From Clostridium lentum (GTDB taxonomy: Bacteria; Bacillota; Clostridia; Clostridiales; Clostridiaceae), in contig NZ_JACOOQ010000006.1 in assembly GCF_014287815.1 (NCBI RefSeq), positions 74,930 through 138,929 on the forward strand: a stretch of 64,000 bases of DNA. The letters are read 5' to 3'. The notes under the pieces were generated by a model. The model was not told the origin of the DNA. It made no database searches and was given only the letters and a program-made list of their open reading frames with translations. Made by a program: the position numbers and the translations under genes. Below are positions 52,552-61,631 of the stretch, in pieces (position 1 is the first letter of the stretch; every line of letters begins with the position of its first letter).

Positions 52552-53106
52552 ATGTCTGAATTATTAGATTCTATTTATAACCAAGCTAAAAAAGCTACAG
52601 AAGAATTATGTGAAAAAGCTAAACTTAAACAAGGAAATATCGTTATTATTGGCTGTTCTTCTAGTGAAGTAACAGGAGAGTTAATTGGTACACATTCAAA
52701 CCTTGAAACTGCTGATGCTATTTTTAAAGGAATATATGAAGTACTATCTGCCAAAAATATATATTTAGCAGCTCAATGCTGTGAACATTTAAATAGAGCT
52801 ATCATTGTGGAACGTGCAGCAGTTCCACTTTATGATAATGTTAATGTCGTTCCTCAGCCTAAGGCTGGTGGATCATTTGCCACAACTGCTTATAATACTT
52901 TTAAAGATCCTGTGGCTATAGAGCATATCAAAGCTGATGCTGGTATAGATATTGGTGGAACTCTTATTGGCATGCACTTAAAAGAAGTTGCTGTACCTTT
53001 GCGTTTAAGCCTTGACCATATTGGAAGTGCTATTTTGCTGGCTGCTAGGACAAGACCTAAATTCATTGGTGGTGTACGTGCTACTTATAATGAAAATCTA
53101 TTATAA
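52552..53106 (+). CDS. TIGR01440 / UPF0340 family protein (YwlG-like)
   Basis: 184 residues, of conserved but unknown function in Firmicutes. Recognisable features are GCSSSEVTGELIGTHSN, AQCCEHLNRAIIVERA and the C-terminal ADAGIDIGGTLIGMHLKEVA. No membrane segment. In several genomes the family lies near serine hydroxymethyltransferase or phosphatase genes, but here it stands alone. AAAGGAG lies 9 nt before the ATG and a terminator follows directly. Confidence 0.92.
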   Translation: MSELLDSIYNQAKKATEELCEKAKLKQGNIVIIGCSSSEVTGELIGTHSNLETADAIFKGIYEVLSAKNIYLAAQCCEHLNRAIIVERAAVPLYDNVNVVPQPKAGGSFATTAYNTFKDPVAIEHIKADAGIDIGGTLIGMHLKEVAVPLRLSLDHIGSAILLAARTRPKFIGGVRATYNENLL

Positions 53107-53107
53107 A

Positions 53108-53150
53108 AAAATAACTGGAGCTATACATTAGCACCAGCTATTTTTTTATT
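53108..53150 (+). terminator. Terminator of the TIGR01440 gene
   Basis: AATAACTGGAGC pairs with GCACCAGCTATT apart from two mismatches, followed by T7. Starts just after the stop codon. Confidence 0.65.
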
Positions 53151-53256
53151 CTTTTATTTTTTATCTTCAAAAAAGCTAATATGACATCAATATTTCTCTA
53201 AACATTTTATATGCAATAGATATTAATACCTATATTAATTTGTAACTTTACGTAAA

Positions 53257-54657
53257 TCAGACTTTCATATAATCTTTTTCTTCTTTTTTACTACAACCAA
53301 CACACCCTTTTTTACATCTTAAATTTTCTTCCCATAATGGTTCTGCCCTCTTAGCCCAAGTTTGTCCATACTCAATAGTTTTCCTACATAAATCATCTAC
53401 ATTTTCTGGATTAATAAATTCTGTAGACTTAGCTCCAGAATTTTTAACCATTTCAGCAATTTTAGGTGCATTATCTAATATAGGACATGGCCTAAATTGG
53501 TTTTCATTGAAAGGTTGATTTTTCTGATACTCTCTAAATAGTGCTTGTCCTAAAGCTTCTACCAATGATACTTCTTTAATATTAGCTCCTGAGTAATGAC
53601 AAAATACACATGGCTCAACATCTCCATTGGCATTGATATGACAATAACGTCTTCCTCCAGCCACACATCCCCCAACATATTCAGCATCATGCCAGAAATC
53701 CATATTAAAGATAGCTTTATTACTTCTCCATCCACGAATAGTCCTATATAATTTTTCTCTTTGATCTGGATTAGCCATTAATGATATATCTGTGCCACAT
53801 CCAACTGGCATGAAAGTGAAATACCATGAGAAAAATGCTCCTTTATCCACCATTAAATCAATAAATTTATCACTTAAGACGCTATCGCAATTTGCTGTTG
53901 TAAAGCAAGTAGAGAATCCAAAAGGAACTTTATTGGACTTCATTAAATCCATTGCTCGCATTATATCTTTCCATGAACCTTTTCCTCTTCTTCCATCGGT
54001 AGCATCATCAAATCCTTCTACACTTATAGTAGGTACTATATTACCTAATCTACATAAATCATCGCAAAATTGTTGATCAATAAGTGTTCCATTAGTAAAT
54101 ATCATAAATACACAATCATCATGTTTTTCAGCAAGCCTTAATATATCCTTTTTCCTTACTAGAGGCTCTCCTCCAGTCATTATATAGAAGTATATTCCCA
54201 GTTCCTTTCCTTCAGTGAACAATTTATCTAATTGTTCAAAAGATAAATTTAAAGCCTTATTATAATCAGCTGCCCAACAACCAATACATTTTTTATTACA
54301 TGCAGTAGTTGGATCTACTAAAATTGTAAATGGTATATCATAACCATACTTTTCTTTATTTCTTTCAATTTCTCCCCATCCTTTTATTGCTGCATTAAGT
54401 AAGAAATTTGTAAATACTGTTTGTAATATGTTTGGATTTATCTCTTTGGTCATTCTCACCATCAGTTGCCTCCAATTATTATCTTTTTCTGCTAAATAAC
54501 CTTCAATAACATCATATTGAGCATCATATAAATGTTCTGTATCAAACTTTCTAATCCACTTCATTATTTTTTCTAGATTTTCTTCTGGATTCTTTTGTAA
54601 GTAATTAAATACTTGCTTCAAAAACATTTTTTCTACCTTGTACTTAGCATTTAACAT
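53257..54657 (-). CDS. Radical SAM protein with SPASM-like C-terminus
   Basis: 466 residues. The radical SAM cluster motif is CNKKCIGC (Cys120, Cys124, Cys127), preceded by an unusually long N-terminal region and followed by YIMTGGEPLVRKKDI (SAM-binding GGE) and FTNGTLID. C-terminal cysteines in CVAGGRRYCHINANGDVEPC and FCHYSG, and a final CKKGCVGC, would bind auxiliary clusters as in SPASM proteins. Such enzymes modify peptides or proteins or act in cofactor assembly. No precursor peptide gene is adjacent except possibly the 48-residue gene 300 nt upstream, which has no maturation motif I can identify. Confidence 0.9.
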   Translation of the reverse strand: MLNAKYKVEKMFLKQVFNYLQKNPEENLEKIMKWIRKFDTEHLYDAQYDVIEGYLAEKDNNWRQLMVRMTKEINPNILQTVFTNFLLNAAIKGWGEIERNKEKYGYDIPFTILVDPTTACNKKCIGCWAADYNKALNLSFEQLDKLFTEGKELGIYFYIMTGGEPLVRKKDILRLAEKHDDCVFMIFTNGTLIDQQFCDDLCRLGNIVPTISVEGFDDATDGRRGKGSWKDIMRAMDLMKSNKVPFGFSTCFTTANCDSVLSDKFIDLMVDKGAFFSWYFTFMPVGCGTDISLMANPDQREKLYRTIRGWRSNKAIFNMDFWHDAEYVGGCVAGGRRYCHINANGDVEPCVFCHYSGANIKEVSLVEALGQALFREYQKNQPFNENQFRPCPILDNAPKIAEMVKNSGAKSTEFINPENVDDLCRKTIEYGQTWAKRAEPLWEENLRCKKGCVGCSKKEEKDYMKV

Positions 54658-54661
54658 ATAA

Positions 54662-54929
54662 TTTCCCCCTTATATAAATTGAAAATAATTAATAATTGTC
54701 TTTATTACTACACAATCTAATTCTTTTACAAAAACTTTCTTTTTATTAATCACCTAACCACCTATAAACTTTTAACAGATTTTAAAACTATTTTTGTATT
54801 AAAATATATTAGTTTACTTTATTTACCAATTTAAATATAACATATACTTTTTACAATATATGCATCTCTTCACAAAATAATTATTATTTTAATGTTGATA
54901 TTATTATATTTATGTAACTAAGAAAAATT
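54662..54929. other. Intergenic region upstream of the radical SAM gene
   Basis: AT-rich leader and promoter region. I see no reading frame, and no palindrome strong enough to report. Confidence 0.4.
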
Positions 54930-54966
54930 AAAACCTATTGATAATTATTTCTTATCAATAGGTTTT
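54930..54966 (-). terminator. Terminator of the 48-residue protein gene
   Basis: AAAACCTATTGATAA pairs perfectly with TTATCAATAGGTTTT around a 7-base loop. On the minus strand AATTTTTCTT follows. Confidence 0.75.
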
Positions 54967-54980
54967 AACTTTATGCTTAA

Positions 54981-55127
54981 TTAATACATTTCGTCCTCAT
55001 CTTTTTCACTTGAAAGCTGGGTTTCATCAATTTCTAAATCCTCACATGCCTGTTCAAAGCTACATCCGTTTTCATCAATATACTTTGCTAAATATGAAGT
55101 AATGTCCATTTGAGAATAATTGTTCAT
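54981..55127 (-). CDS. Small acidic protein, 48 residues
   Basis: Sequence starts MNNYSQMDITSYLAKYIDEN and ends in an acidic tail (SSEKDEDEMY). A perfect AGGAGG lies 9 nt before the ATG and a strong terminator follows the stop, so it is very likely a real gene despite its size. I recognise no family; the helical N-terminal half and acidic tail suggest a soluble binding protein. Confidence 0.65.
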   Translation of the reverse strand: MNNYSQMDITSYLAKYIDENGCSFEQACEDLEIDETQLSSEKDEDEMY

Positions 55128-55265
55128 AACCAAAACCTCCTAAATTGATTTAATAAAACTTATCTTTTACAAAAATAAGTTTTTTATACATAACTTTTTT
55201 TATTTCCTTATATAAAAAGATATATTCAGCTTAACTTATATTTATGAAAACATTTACTAAAAATT

Positions 55266-55493
55266 TTAATTTTTATTATATAATTTATATAAATAATATA
55301 TATTTATAAAAACTATTATTGAATTTATTATTGCCACTGGATATGCTTTGATGCTAAATCCATAAAAAGCAAAAAGTAAAGATCCTACAAGATTAATAAA
55401 TCTCAATTTAACTATATCTTTCATAAACATGGATATGGCTATTAATATTGATGCTAAATATCCTATCCACTCAATTAAAGGAATACCAAACAT
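55266..55493 (-). CDS. Small three-helix membrane protein (YgjV/SemiSWEET-like)
   Basis: 75 residues containing three closely packed hydrophobic helices (about 8-26, 31-49, 51-70), the size and pattern of a SemiSWEET or YgjV-type half-transporter that works as a dimer. The PQ-like motif of true SemiSWEETs is not obvious. It follows the reductase gene of the nitrate operon by 11 nt, with AGGGG before the ATG, so it is the last gene of that operon. A role in nitrate or nitrite metabolism is not indicated by the sequence. Confidence 0.7.
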   Translation of the reverse strand: MFGIPLIEWIGYLASILIAISMFMKDIVKLRFINLVGSLLFAFYGFSIKAYPVAIINSIIVFINIYYLYKLYNKN

Positions 55494-55504
55494 ACATATA
55501 ACCC

Positions 55505-56728
55505 CTAATATACAAATTCTAAATTTTCCTTTTCGTTAAAGAAGTCAGAATAATCAATTTGGAATATTGGTTTCTTAACCCTATCTATATTTATCTTATC
55601 TTTTATAAGCTGTGTTAATACACCTACATATGATAAGTCTCCTTGAACTATTGCTCCATAAATTGTTCCATTCTTATGTATAATCTTTTTATAATCCTTT
55701 CCTTTTATCTCTACAGCTTCTTCATAAGTATCATCTTGCTTAATAACAGTTCCTAAGGACATTGTTGCTACACCACAAAAATTCATAGTATTTTTACTAC
55801 CAAAAAAATCTTCCATATATATATCCTTATTGCACATATTGTTGGCTGCAATTAATCCTTCCTTTACTGCAGTTGGCCATATAGGATTTCTTCCACTTAT
55901 ATCTCCTGCTCCATAAACCTCCTTAACGTTTGTTTCTCCTTTAGGATTAAATATTAAGCCAAATTTATCACATTCAATACCCGAACCTTCTAGAAAACCT
56001 ACATTAGACCTTACACCTGTACATGCAATGATAAGTTCTCCTGGAACTTCTTCACCAGTATTCAATTTTATTGCCACAGGATTATTATTTTCATCAACAA
56101 TTACTTTTTCTGCTCTTACATTAAATCTAAAATCCACTCCTTCTTCTTTCAACCTTTCAATATATACATTGGCTGCATAATGATCTAGTTGCAGTGGTAA
56201 TATCCTATCTCCCATTTCTATCATAGTTACTTTGGCATCATAATCTAACAGACCTGCCATTGCATCTACACCAACAAGACCTGCTCCTAGTATAATAATA
56301 TTTTTAACTTTTGGAGCTATTTCTTTTATCCTTATGGCATCATCTAAATTTCTTAATCCTATTACATTATTGGCAGTACGCAAATTTTCTATTGGAGGCA
56401 GGAATGATGATGCACCTGTTGCCAATACTACCTTTTCATATGGCAAGTCTTCTCCATTATCTAGTTTAAGCTTTTTTTCTTTCGTATCAATGCCTGTTAC
56501 TTCCACGCCCTTCATCCATTTAATATCATATTTTTTGAAAAACTCTCCTGGAGAAAAGTCTAAATCTTCTATATCACGGCGTCCATCTAAGAAATGATGC
56601 AAAATACAACGTGAATATACATATTCATCTTTTGATACTAATATGATTTCTATATCCTTATTTATTTCTCTTAAAGTCTTAGCTGCATTTATTCCAGCAG
56701 CTGAAGCACCTACTACTACATATGCCAT
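55505..56728 (-). CDS. NAD(P)/FAD-dependent oxidoreductase of the nitrate reductase operon
   Basis: 407 residues of the rubredoxin reductase/nitrite-reductase-like flavoprotein group. The N-terminal dinucleotide fold AYVVVGASAAGINAAKTLRE binds FAD; a second fold, IIILGAGLVGVDAMAGL (about residues 147-163), binds NAD(P)H; GVRSNVGFLEGSGI and VYGAGDISG close the FAD site. It likely passes electrons from NAD(P)H through the ferredoxin-like protein to the molybdoenzyme. It begins 1 nt after the ferredoxin gene, as in the nar operon of C. perfringens. Confidence 0.9.
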   Translation of the reverse strand: MAYVVVGASAAGINAAKTLREINKDIEIILVSKDEYVYSRCILHHFLDGRRDIEDLDFSPGEFFKKYDIKWMKGVEVTGIDTKEKKLKLDNGEDLPYEKVVLATGASSFLPPIENLRTANNVIGLRNLDDAIRIKEIAPKVKNIIILGAGLVGVDAMAGLLDYDAKVTMIEMGDRILPLQLDHYAANVYIERLKEEGVDFRFNVRAEKVIVDENNNPVAIKLNTGEEVPGELIIACTGVRSNVGFLEGSGIECDKFGLIFNPKGETNVKEVYGAGDISGRNPIWPTAVKEGLIAANNMCNKDIYMEDFFGSKNTMNFCGVATMSLGTVIKQDDTYEEAVEIKGKDYKKIIHKNGTIYGAIVQGDLSYVGVLTQLIKDKINIDRVKKPIFQIDYSDFFNEKENLEFVY

Positions 56729-56729
56729 C

Positions 56730-57143
56730 TTATGATTCCACCTCCTGTAAGGTTAATGCTCCCATTGGGCATTTTGCTGCACACTGTGGAGTCTGTTCTT
56801 TGACAGTAATACACATATCACATTTCATAACTTCTCTATTGGTCTGATAATCCATTTTTAATACTCCATAAGGACATGCCATTATGCACATAAAACATGT
56901 TGCACATCTGCTTTTATCATAAAGTGCATAGCCAGTTTCATTATCTTTTTGCATTGCACCAGTAGGACATGCATAAACACATTCTGGTCTTGTACAGTGC
57001 CTACAATAAATTGGTGCATAATTTCCTTGACTATTAATTACTACATGACCTCTTGTATCTCTTCCTCCATGAGCCACTTTACATGCTGTAGTACATGTTA
57101 AACATCCTATACATTTTTTCCTATCAATCTTTATCCTTTTCAT
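56730..57143 (-). CDS. 4Fe-4S ferredoxin-type electron transfer subunit
   Basis: 137 residues with four cysteine clusters of the HycB/DmsB type: CIGCLTCTTACK (near residue 10), CRHCTRPECVYACP, CATCFMCIMACP and CDMCITVKEQTPQCAAKCP. It can carry four 4Fe-4S centres and shuttles electrons between the flavoprotein and the molybdenum subunit. It is placed between those two genes, 10 nt after the catalytic subunit gene. No signal peptide, so the complex is cytoplasmic. Confidence 0.93.
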   Translation of the reverse strand: MKRIKIDRKKCIGCLTCTTACKVAHGGRDTRGHVVINSQGNYAPIYCRHCTRPECVYACPTGAMQKDNETGYALYDKSRCATCFMCIMACPYGVLKMDYQTNREVMKCDMCITVKEQTPQCAAKCPMGALTLQEVES

Positions 57144-57153
57144 AGCTTTTCTC

Positions 57154-59238
57154 CTAATATACTTTTTCTATGTTAACTGGTACATATTTAAAACTAGGCT
57201 CTTTTGAATACTTATCAAAGATAGATGGCAGCACTGAATTTGCCTCTACATAATGCATTGGTGCAAATAAATGATCTTTCTTTACAGTCCTGCTAAATTT
57301 AACAATGAAATAATTTATCACTCCATTTGGTGATACTATCTTTATCTTTTCATTTTCATTTATACCTAATTCTTCTGCTAAATCAGGGTTCATATTTACA
57401 TACCCTTCTTTAACTGAAATAGCATATACATCCTGTATTTCTCTTGTCCTTGTTAGTGTATGCCATTGACCTACAGTAGCTCTGCCTGTGTTAAGTAAAT
57501 ATGGATATTCTTCATTTTGCTTATATTTAACTTCCTCTATATCTTCATAGATAAATTTTGCTTTTCCACTGGCAGTATAAAAATGTTTATCTTCAAAAAG
57601 CCTTCTTTCATCTATTTCTAATTTTTCTCCTTCTCTAAATGGCCATTGTATTCCTCTAGAATTTTTAAGATTTTCATATGTTACTCCAGTTATGTCACAA
57701 GGAGTTCCTTTAGTACATTGCTTAATAGTATTAAAGGCTATCTCTGGTGTTCTCCATTTATCTAGAAGTTTTCCCATTCCTAAAGCTTCACCTATACCTA
57801 AAGCTATATCATAATCTGATAATTCATTTTCCATTTTTGGAAGAACAGGATCTAATTTAGAAAGCCTTCTTTCTGTATTTATAATTACTCCTTCTTTTTT
57901 CAATCCATTAGTTGATGGTAAAAATAAATCACAATACCTAGCTGTATCAGTATCACTATAAATATCCTGTACAACTAAAAACTCTAGTTTTTCAGCTGCT
58001 TTTTTAAAATCTAAATTATTTATCCATGATACAATTGGATTAGTAGCAACTATCCATAATGCTTTGATTTCACCTGAATTTATCTTATCTATTATGACAT
58101 TATAAGGTAATGTTGGTTTTGTAGGTAAAATTTTTTCATCAATATCTAAAGCTTCTGCCACCACTTTTCTTCTATTTTCATCTGTATACTCTCCTCCACC
58201 ATAAAGCCCTGTAGTATTACTAAATGCTCTTGAACCCATAGCATTACATTGTCCTGTTATAGAATTTGCTCCTGTACCTGGCCTTCCTATATTTCCAGTC
58301 ATTAAAGCTAAATTTATAATTCCTTGTGCTGACCTTACAGCTTGATGCCCTTGATTTATCCCCATAGTCCACCAAAATGATACATTTTTACCTTTATGTA
58401 TTATTTCTGCTAATTCCTTAACTCTACCTTTAGAAATTCCAGTATATCCTTCTACATCATTTATGTCATATTTTTTAATATGCTCTTTAAATCCTTCAAA
58501 ATCCTCTGTATAATTTTTGATAAAATTCTCATCGATCCAATTGTTTTCAATAAGTACATTTGCTATGGCATATATAAGATATAAATCACTTTTCGGTTTA
58601 AGATCTATCCAAATATCTGAATTACAAGCAGTCTCACTTCTTCTTGGATCTATTACTATAATTTTTTTATCTTTAATTTTATTTTTTAATACTCTTCCCC
58701 ATAATATAGGATGAGACACCACTGGATTACTACCAAAAAATATTATTACATCTGACAGTTCTAAATCCTTTAAAGTATACGGTGGTGCATCAAATCCAAA
58801 ACTTTGCTTATATGCCACCACTGATGTGGCCATACAAAGTCTAGTATTACCGTCACCATTACCACCTAAAAAAGTTCTTCCTATATGTCCTATAAGGGCC
58901 ATCTCTTCAGTACATAGTTGCCCTGTACTTAAAAACGCAAAACTTTCTTTACCATTTTCTTTTTGAATCTTTTTTACACGGTCAGCAAATATATTAAAAG
59001 CTTCTTTCCATGAAATCTGTTTTAAATCTCCTTTTTTATCTTTCAATATAGGCAATACATGATTTTCAAATTTAGTGTTTTGCTTATCTAGGTTAAGTCC
59101 CTTTACACAGCAAAACCCTGCATTCACTGGATAATCCTCGGTAGGCTTCACTGCATTTATAAAGTTTTTTTCATTTACATGAAAATCAAAATTACATGCT
59201 ATTGAGCAGTAATTACAGGTAGATCTTACTACTTTCAT
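57154..59238 (-). CDS. Cytoplasmic molybdopterin nitrate reductase, catalytic subunit
   Basis: 694 residues of the Nas/Nap-type DMSO-reductase family. The N-terminal 4Fe-4S site is Cys8, Cys11, Cys15 and Cys43. GNTRLCMATSVVAYK (about residue 143) contains the cysteine that should bind molybdenum; VIIFFGSNPVVSHPI, IVIDPRRSETA and TGNIGRPGTGANSITGQCNA bind the pyranopterin dinucleotides. The C-terminal domain begins near residue 575 (YPYLLNTGRATVGQWHTLTR). There is no Tat signal, as for assimilatory-type or clostridial fermentative nitrate reductase. Linked ferredoxin, flavoprotein and modABC genes match the C. perfringens nar locus. Specificity for nitrate is inferred. Confidence 0.87.
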   Translation of the reverse strand: MKVVRSTCNYCSIACNFDFHVNEKNFINAVKPTEDYPVNAGFCCVKGLNLDKQNTKFENHVLPILKDKKGDLKQISWKEAFNIFADRVKKIQKENGKESFAFLSTGQLCTEEMALIGHIGRTFLGGNGDGNTRLCMATSVVAYKQSFGFDAPPYTLKDLELSDVIIFFGSNPVVSHPILWGRVLKNKIKDKKIIVIDPRRSETACNSDIWIDLKPKSDLYLIYAIANVLIENNWIDENFIKNYTEDFEGFKEHIKKYDINDVEGYTGISKGRVKELAEIIHKGKNVSFWWTMGINQGHQAVRSAQGIINLALMTGNIGRPGTGANSITGQCNAMGSRAFSNTTGLYGGGEYTDENRRKVVAEALDIDEKILPTKPTLPYNVIIDKINSGEIKALWIVATNPIVSWINNLDFKKAAEKLEFLVVQDIYSDTDTARYCDLFLPSTNGLKKEGVIINTERRLSKLDPVLPKMENELSDYDIALGIGEALGMGKLLDKWRTPEIAFNTIKQCTKGTPCDITGVTYENLKNSRGIQWPFREGEKLEIDERRLFEDKHFYTASGKAKFIYEDIEEVKYKQNEEYPYLLNTGRATVGQWHTLTRTREIQDVYAISVKEGYVNMNPDLAEELGINENEKIKIVSPNGVINYFIVKFSRTVKKDHLFAPMHYVEANSVLPSIFDKYSKEPSFKYVPVNIEKVY

Positions 59239-59392
59239 ATTGTCCTCTCCTTAATAATGATAAATATTTAATATACTTATTTTTCATTATTCTTTCTGCT
59301 TTTATTCCTTAACTGCTAAAGTTATCTAAAAAACATTAGATTTTTCTTCAGCTACTATCATTTAATTATGTAACTGTACAATAATAAAAAAA
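59239..59392. other. Leader and promoter region of the nitrate reductase operon
   Basis: About 150 nt between the upstream terminator and narA-type gene start, with AGGAGAGG before the ATG. A small minus-strand hairpin (TCTAATGTTTTTTAGA) is present near 59330. I could not identify a definite promoter. Confidence 0.4.
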
Positions 59393-59446
59393 CGCTCCCT
59401 CTATAGCTCCAGTATATTATCATATATACCTACTATAAAGGGAACG
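59393..59446 (-). terminator. Terminator between the 68-residue protein gene and the nitrate operon
   Basis: CGCTCCCTCTATAG pairs with CTATAAAGGGAACG (two mismatches) across an AT loop; T7 follows on the minus strand. Confidence 0.65.
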
Positions 59447-59456
59447 TATACTTTTT

Positions 59457-59663
59457 TTATTTATATAATCCTAATTCAATTATCCTATTTACCAATAATC
59501 CTATATTAACTTCCTTTAAACTCATTGGCACATCTATTATCTTATCTACCATTGTAACTTCTACATATTCAATAATTTTTCCATCTTCATCAACATAATC
59601 AATGCAATCATATGTAATTATATCTTCTTTAAGCTGCTTCTTAAGTGCTTTTAAATTATCCAT
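59457..59663 (-). CDS. Small protein of unknown function upstream of the nitrate operon
   Basis: 68 residues, MDNLKALKKQLKEDIITYDC..., with a strand-rich centre (YVDEDGKIIEYVEVTMVDKI). GGAGTTTC lies about 7 nt before the ATG. It has its own terminator and is followed on the same strand by the nitrate reductase genes, so it may be a separate transcription unit or part of the regulator transcript upstream. I do not recognise a family. Confidence 0.55.
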   Translation of the reverse strand: MDNLKALKKQLKEDIITYDCIDYVDEDGKIIEYVEVTMVDKIIDVPMSLKEVNIGLLVNRIIELGLYK

Positions 59664-59712
59664 TCTTTGAAACTCCTTTGTAAATATTATTATATAAATT
59701 ATATTATATTAC

Positions 59713-60645
59713 TTAAGTTATTGCCATTATTTTACCTGTATCTTTAGTATCATATCCACCTAATCCATCAATTTCCTTTTTAAACTGGCTACTCTTTACT
59801 ATTTCAAGGATTCTTGCATATTTTTCATCTGCCAATTTTTCTTTTTTTATAACTAAATCATATCTTTCCTTTTGCATAGGTATAAAATCAACTGCCCCAA
59901 CCTGAAGAGCCACCTTTTCAGTGCCTATACCTACATCTGCGTCACCTCTAGCTACAGCACTGGCAATAGATAGATGTGAAGTTTCTTCATTATCATAGCC
60001 TGCTATCATCTTTACACTAATGCCTAACTTTTTTATCTTCTCATCTAATAGTACTCTAGTTCCAGCACCTTTTTCTCTATTAATAAGTCTAATTCCATCC
60101 TTTGCTATATCTTCCCACTTAGTAATTTTTTTAGGATTTCCCTTTTTAACATAAAAACCTTGAATTCTATAAGCTAAATTTATTATTACACAAGCTGTTC
60201 CTGGTACAATCCTCTTTACATAAGGTTCATTATAAGTATCACTATCACCATCCCACATATGACTTGTGCATAATGTAACTTCATCCATATAAAGGCTATG
60301 TAATCCCCTATAGCTTCCCATATTTGATCTTAATACTCTATAACCTTCTGTCTGAATTAAATTTGCCAAAATATCTAAAATTATATCTTGTCCTGTTATT
60401 ACTATAGAATCATCTTTATCATCAGTTTCTGCTTCATTTATCTTTTTTACTTTGCTTTTACTAACTAATTTTTTATGCTTTTGATTATCTATATATTCTT
60501 TTACATCGCTTTTATCAATTCTTAGTTTTTTTCCAACCTTATATGCTGGGATCTCTCCTCTCTTAACAAGTTCATATACAGTGTTTTTAGTTATATTTAA
60601 TAGCTCTGCTACCTCCATGGCATTTAATGCTTCTTTATTTTCCAT
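59713..60645 (-). CDS. Helix-turn-helix regulator with molybdate/periplasmic-binding-like domain
   Basis: 310 residues. An excisionase/MerR-like helix-turn-helix (ALNAMEVAELLNITKNTVYE...) occupies residues 5-55; a basic linker leads to a C-terminal PBP-like domain (about 85-305) with NREKGAGTRVLLDEKIKKLG and SAVARGDADVGIGTE, as in the sensor halves of molybdate-linked regulators. It is transcribed divergently from modABC and lies upstream of the nitrate reductase operon, so it probably senses molybdate or cofactor status and controls one or both. Confidence 0.87.
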   Translation of the reverse strand: MENKEALNAMEVAELLNITKNTVYELVKRGEIPAYKVGKKLRIDKSDVKEYIDNQKHKKLVSKSKVKKINEAETDDKDDSIVITGQDIILDILANLIQTEGYRVLRSNMGSYRGLHSLYMDEVTLCTSHMWDGDSDTYNEPYVKRIVPGTACVIINLAYRIQGFYVKKGNPKKITKWEDIAKDGIRLINREKGAGTRVLLDEKIKKLGISVKMIAGYDNEETSHLSIASAVARGDADVGIGTEKVALQVGAVDFIPMQKERYDLVIKKEKLADEKYARILEIVKSSQFKKEIDGLGGYDTKDTGKIMAIT

Positions 60646-60697
60646 AAATACTTCTGCCTCCTTAGACTATAATCATTTTATCATGTATTATTTTTTT

Positions 60698-60734
60698 ATG
60701 CTATTTTATTGAAATTTCATTATTTTCATGCTAT
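60698..60734. promoter_or_regulatory. Pair of ATGCTAT direct repeats in the mod divergent region
   Basis: ATGCTAT at 60698-60704 and 60728-60734, each in a similar TTTNATGCTATNTTA context, are 30 bp apart (about three helical turns) between the regulator gene and modA. They are possible binding sites for the regulator. Confidence 0.3.
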
Positions 60735-60827
60735 ATTAACATTTATGACAAAACATATTGAAATATATTAAAACATAACAAAACTAATTATATTTTATAA
60801 AATTTATTAAATAAAGGGGTTTTTATT

Positions 60828-61607
60828 ATGATTAAAAGATTAAAATTCTTATCAACTTTATGTTGCTTATCATTATTATTAACAGGATGCTCTTCTTCAA
60901 CGAAAAAAGAAGATAAAACAATTGAGCTTAATATCTCAGCTGCAGCCAGCTTAAAAGAAGCTATGGCTGACTTAGAAGCTGCCTATACAAGTAAAAATCC
61001 TGAAGTTTCTTTTGTTATAAATTATGGTTCTTCTGGCTCACTTCAACAACAAATAGAACAAGGTGCACCTTGTGATTTGTTTATTTCAGCTGGAGAAAAG
61101 CAGATGACTGCCTTAGAAGAAGAAGGATTGCTTTTAGATGGTACTAATAAAGACTTAGTAAAGAATTCTTTAGTCCTTGTTACAAGCAATGATAGTGAAA
61201 TCAGTTCTATTGATAGCTTAAATTCTGATGCAGTATCTAAAATTGCCCTTGGTGAACCTTCTAGCGTTCCTGCTGGTAAGTATGCTGATGAGACTTTAAC
61301 TTCTCTTGCTATTAAAGATAGCTTAAATAATAAACTTGTCTTTGCTAAAGATGTTAAAGAAGTATTAGCGTGGACTGCTTCTGGTAATGCTGATGCTGGC
61401 TTCGTCTATTTAAGTGATGCTTTAAGTAGCGATGGTGTAAAAATTGTAGAAACTATTTCTGAAGAATACCATTCACCAATTACTTATCCTGTTGCTATTA
61501 TTAAAGATAGTGATGATATTGATGCTGCTAAAGCATTTGAAGATTTCTTATTCACTGACGAAGCTCAAGAAATATTTGAAAAATACGGCTACAAGTCTGT
61601 AGAGTAG
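60828..61607 (+). CDS. modA: Molybdate ABC transporter substrate-binding lipoprotein
   Basis: 259 residues. A lipoprotein signal ends at Cys21 (LSLLLTGC). The mature protein opens with the ModA pattern ELNISAAASLKEAMADLE, continues with NYGSSGSLQQQIEQGAPCDL, and has the oxyanion-contact region EPSSVPAGKYADETL. It captures molybdate (or tungstate) outside the membrane and delivers it to ModB. AAAGGGG lies 9 nt before the ATG. First gene of modABC. Confidence 0.95.
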   Translation: MIKRLKFLSTLCCLSLLLTGCSSSTKKEDKTIELNISAAASLKEAMADLEAAYTSKNPEVSFVINYGSSGSLQQQIEQGAPCDLFISAGEKQMTALEEEGLLLDGTNKDLVKNSLVLVTSNDSEISSIDSLNSDAVSKIALGEPSSVPAGKYADETLTSLAIKDSLNNKLVFAKDVKEVLAWTASGNADAGFVYLSDALSSDGVKIVETISEEYHSPITYPVAIIKDSDDIDAAKAFEDFLFTDEAQEIFEKYGYKSVE

Positions 61608-61631
61608 AATTTTCCAAGGAGGTATGATGCT

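Noticed and set aside
53257-55127. Ranthipeptide/sactipeptide-type peptide maturation locus (radical SAM plus small gene)
   Set aside because: The small gene has few cysteines and a separate terminator, and the radical SAM protein has no visible RRE-like domain; kept only as a low-interest speculation.
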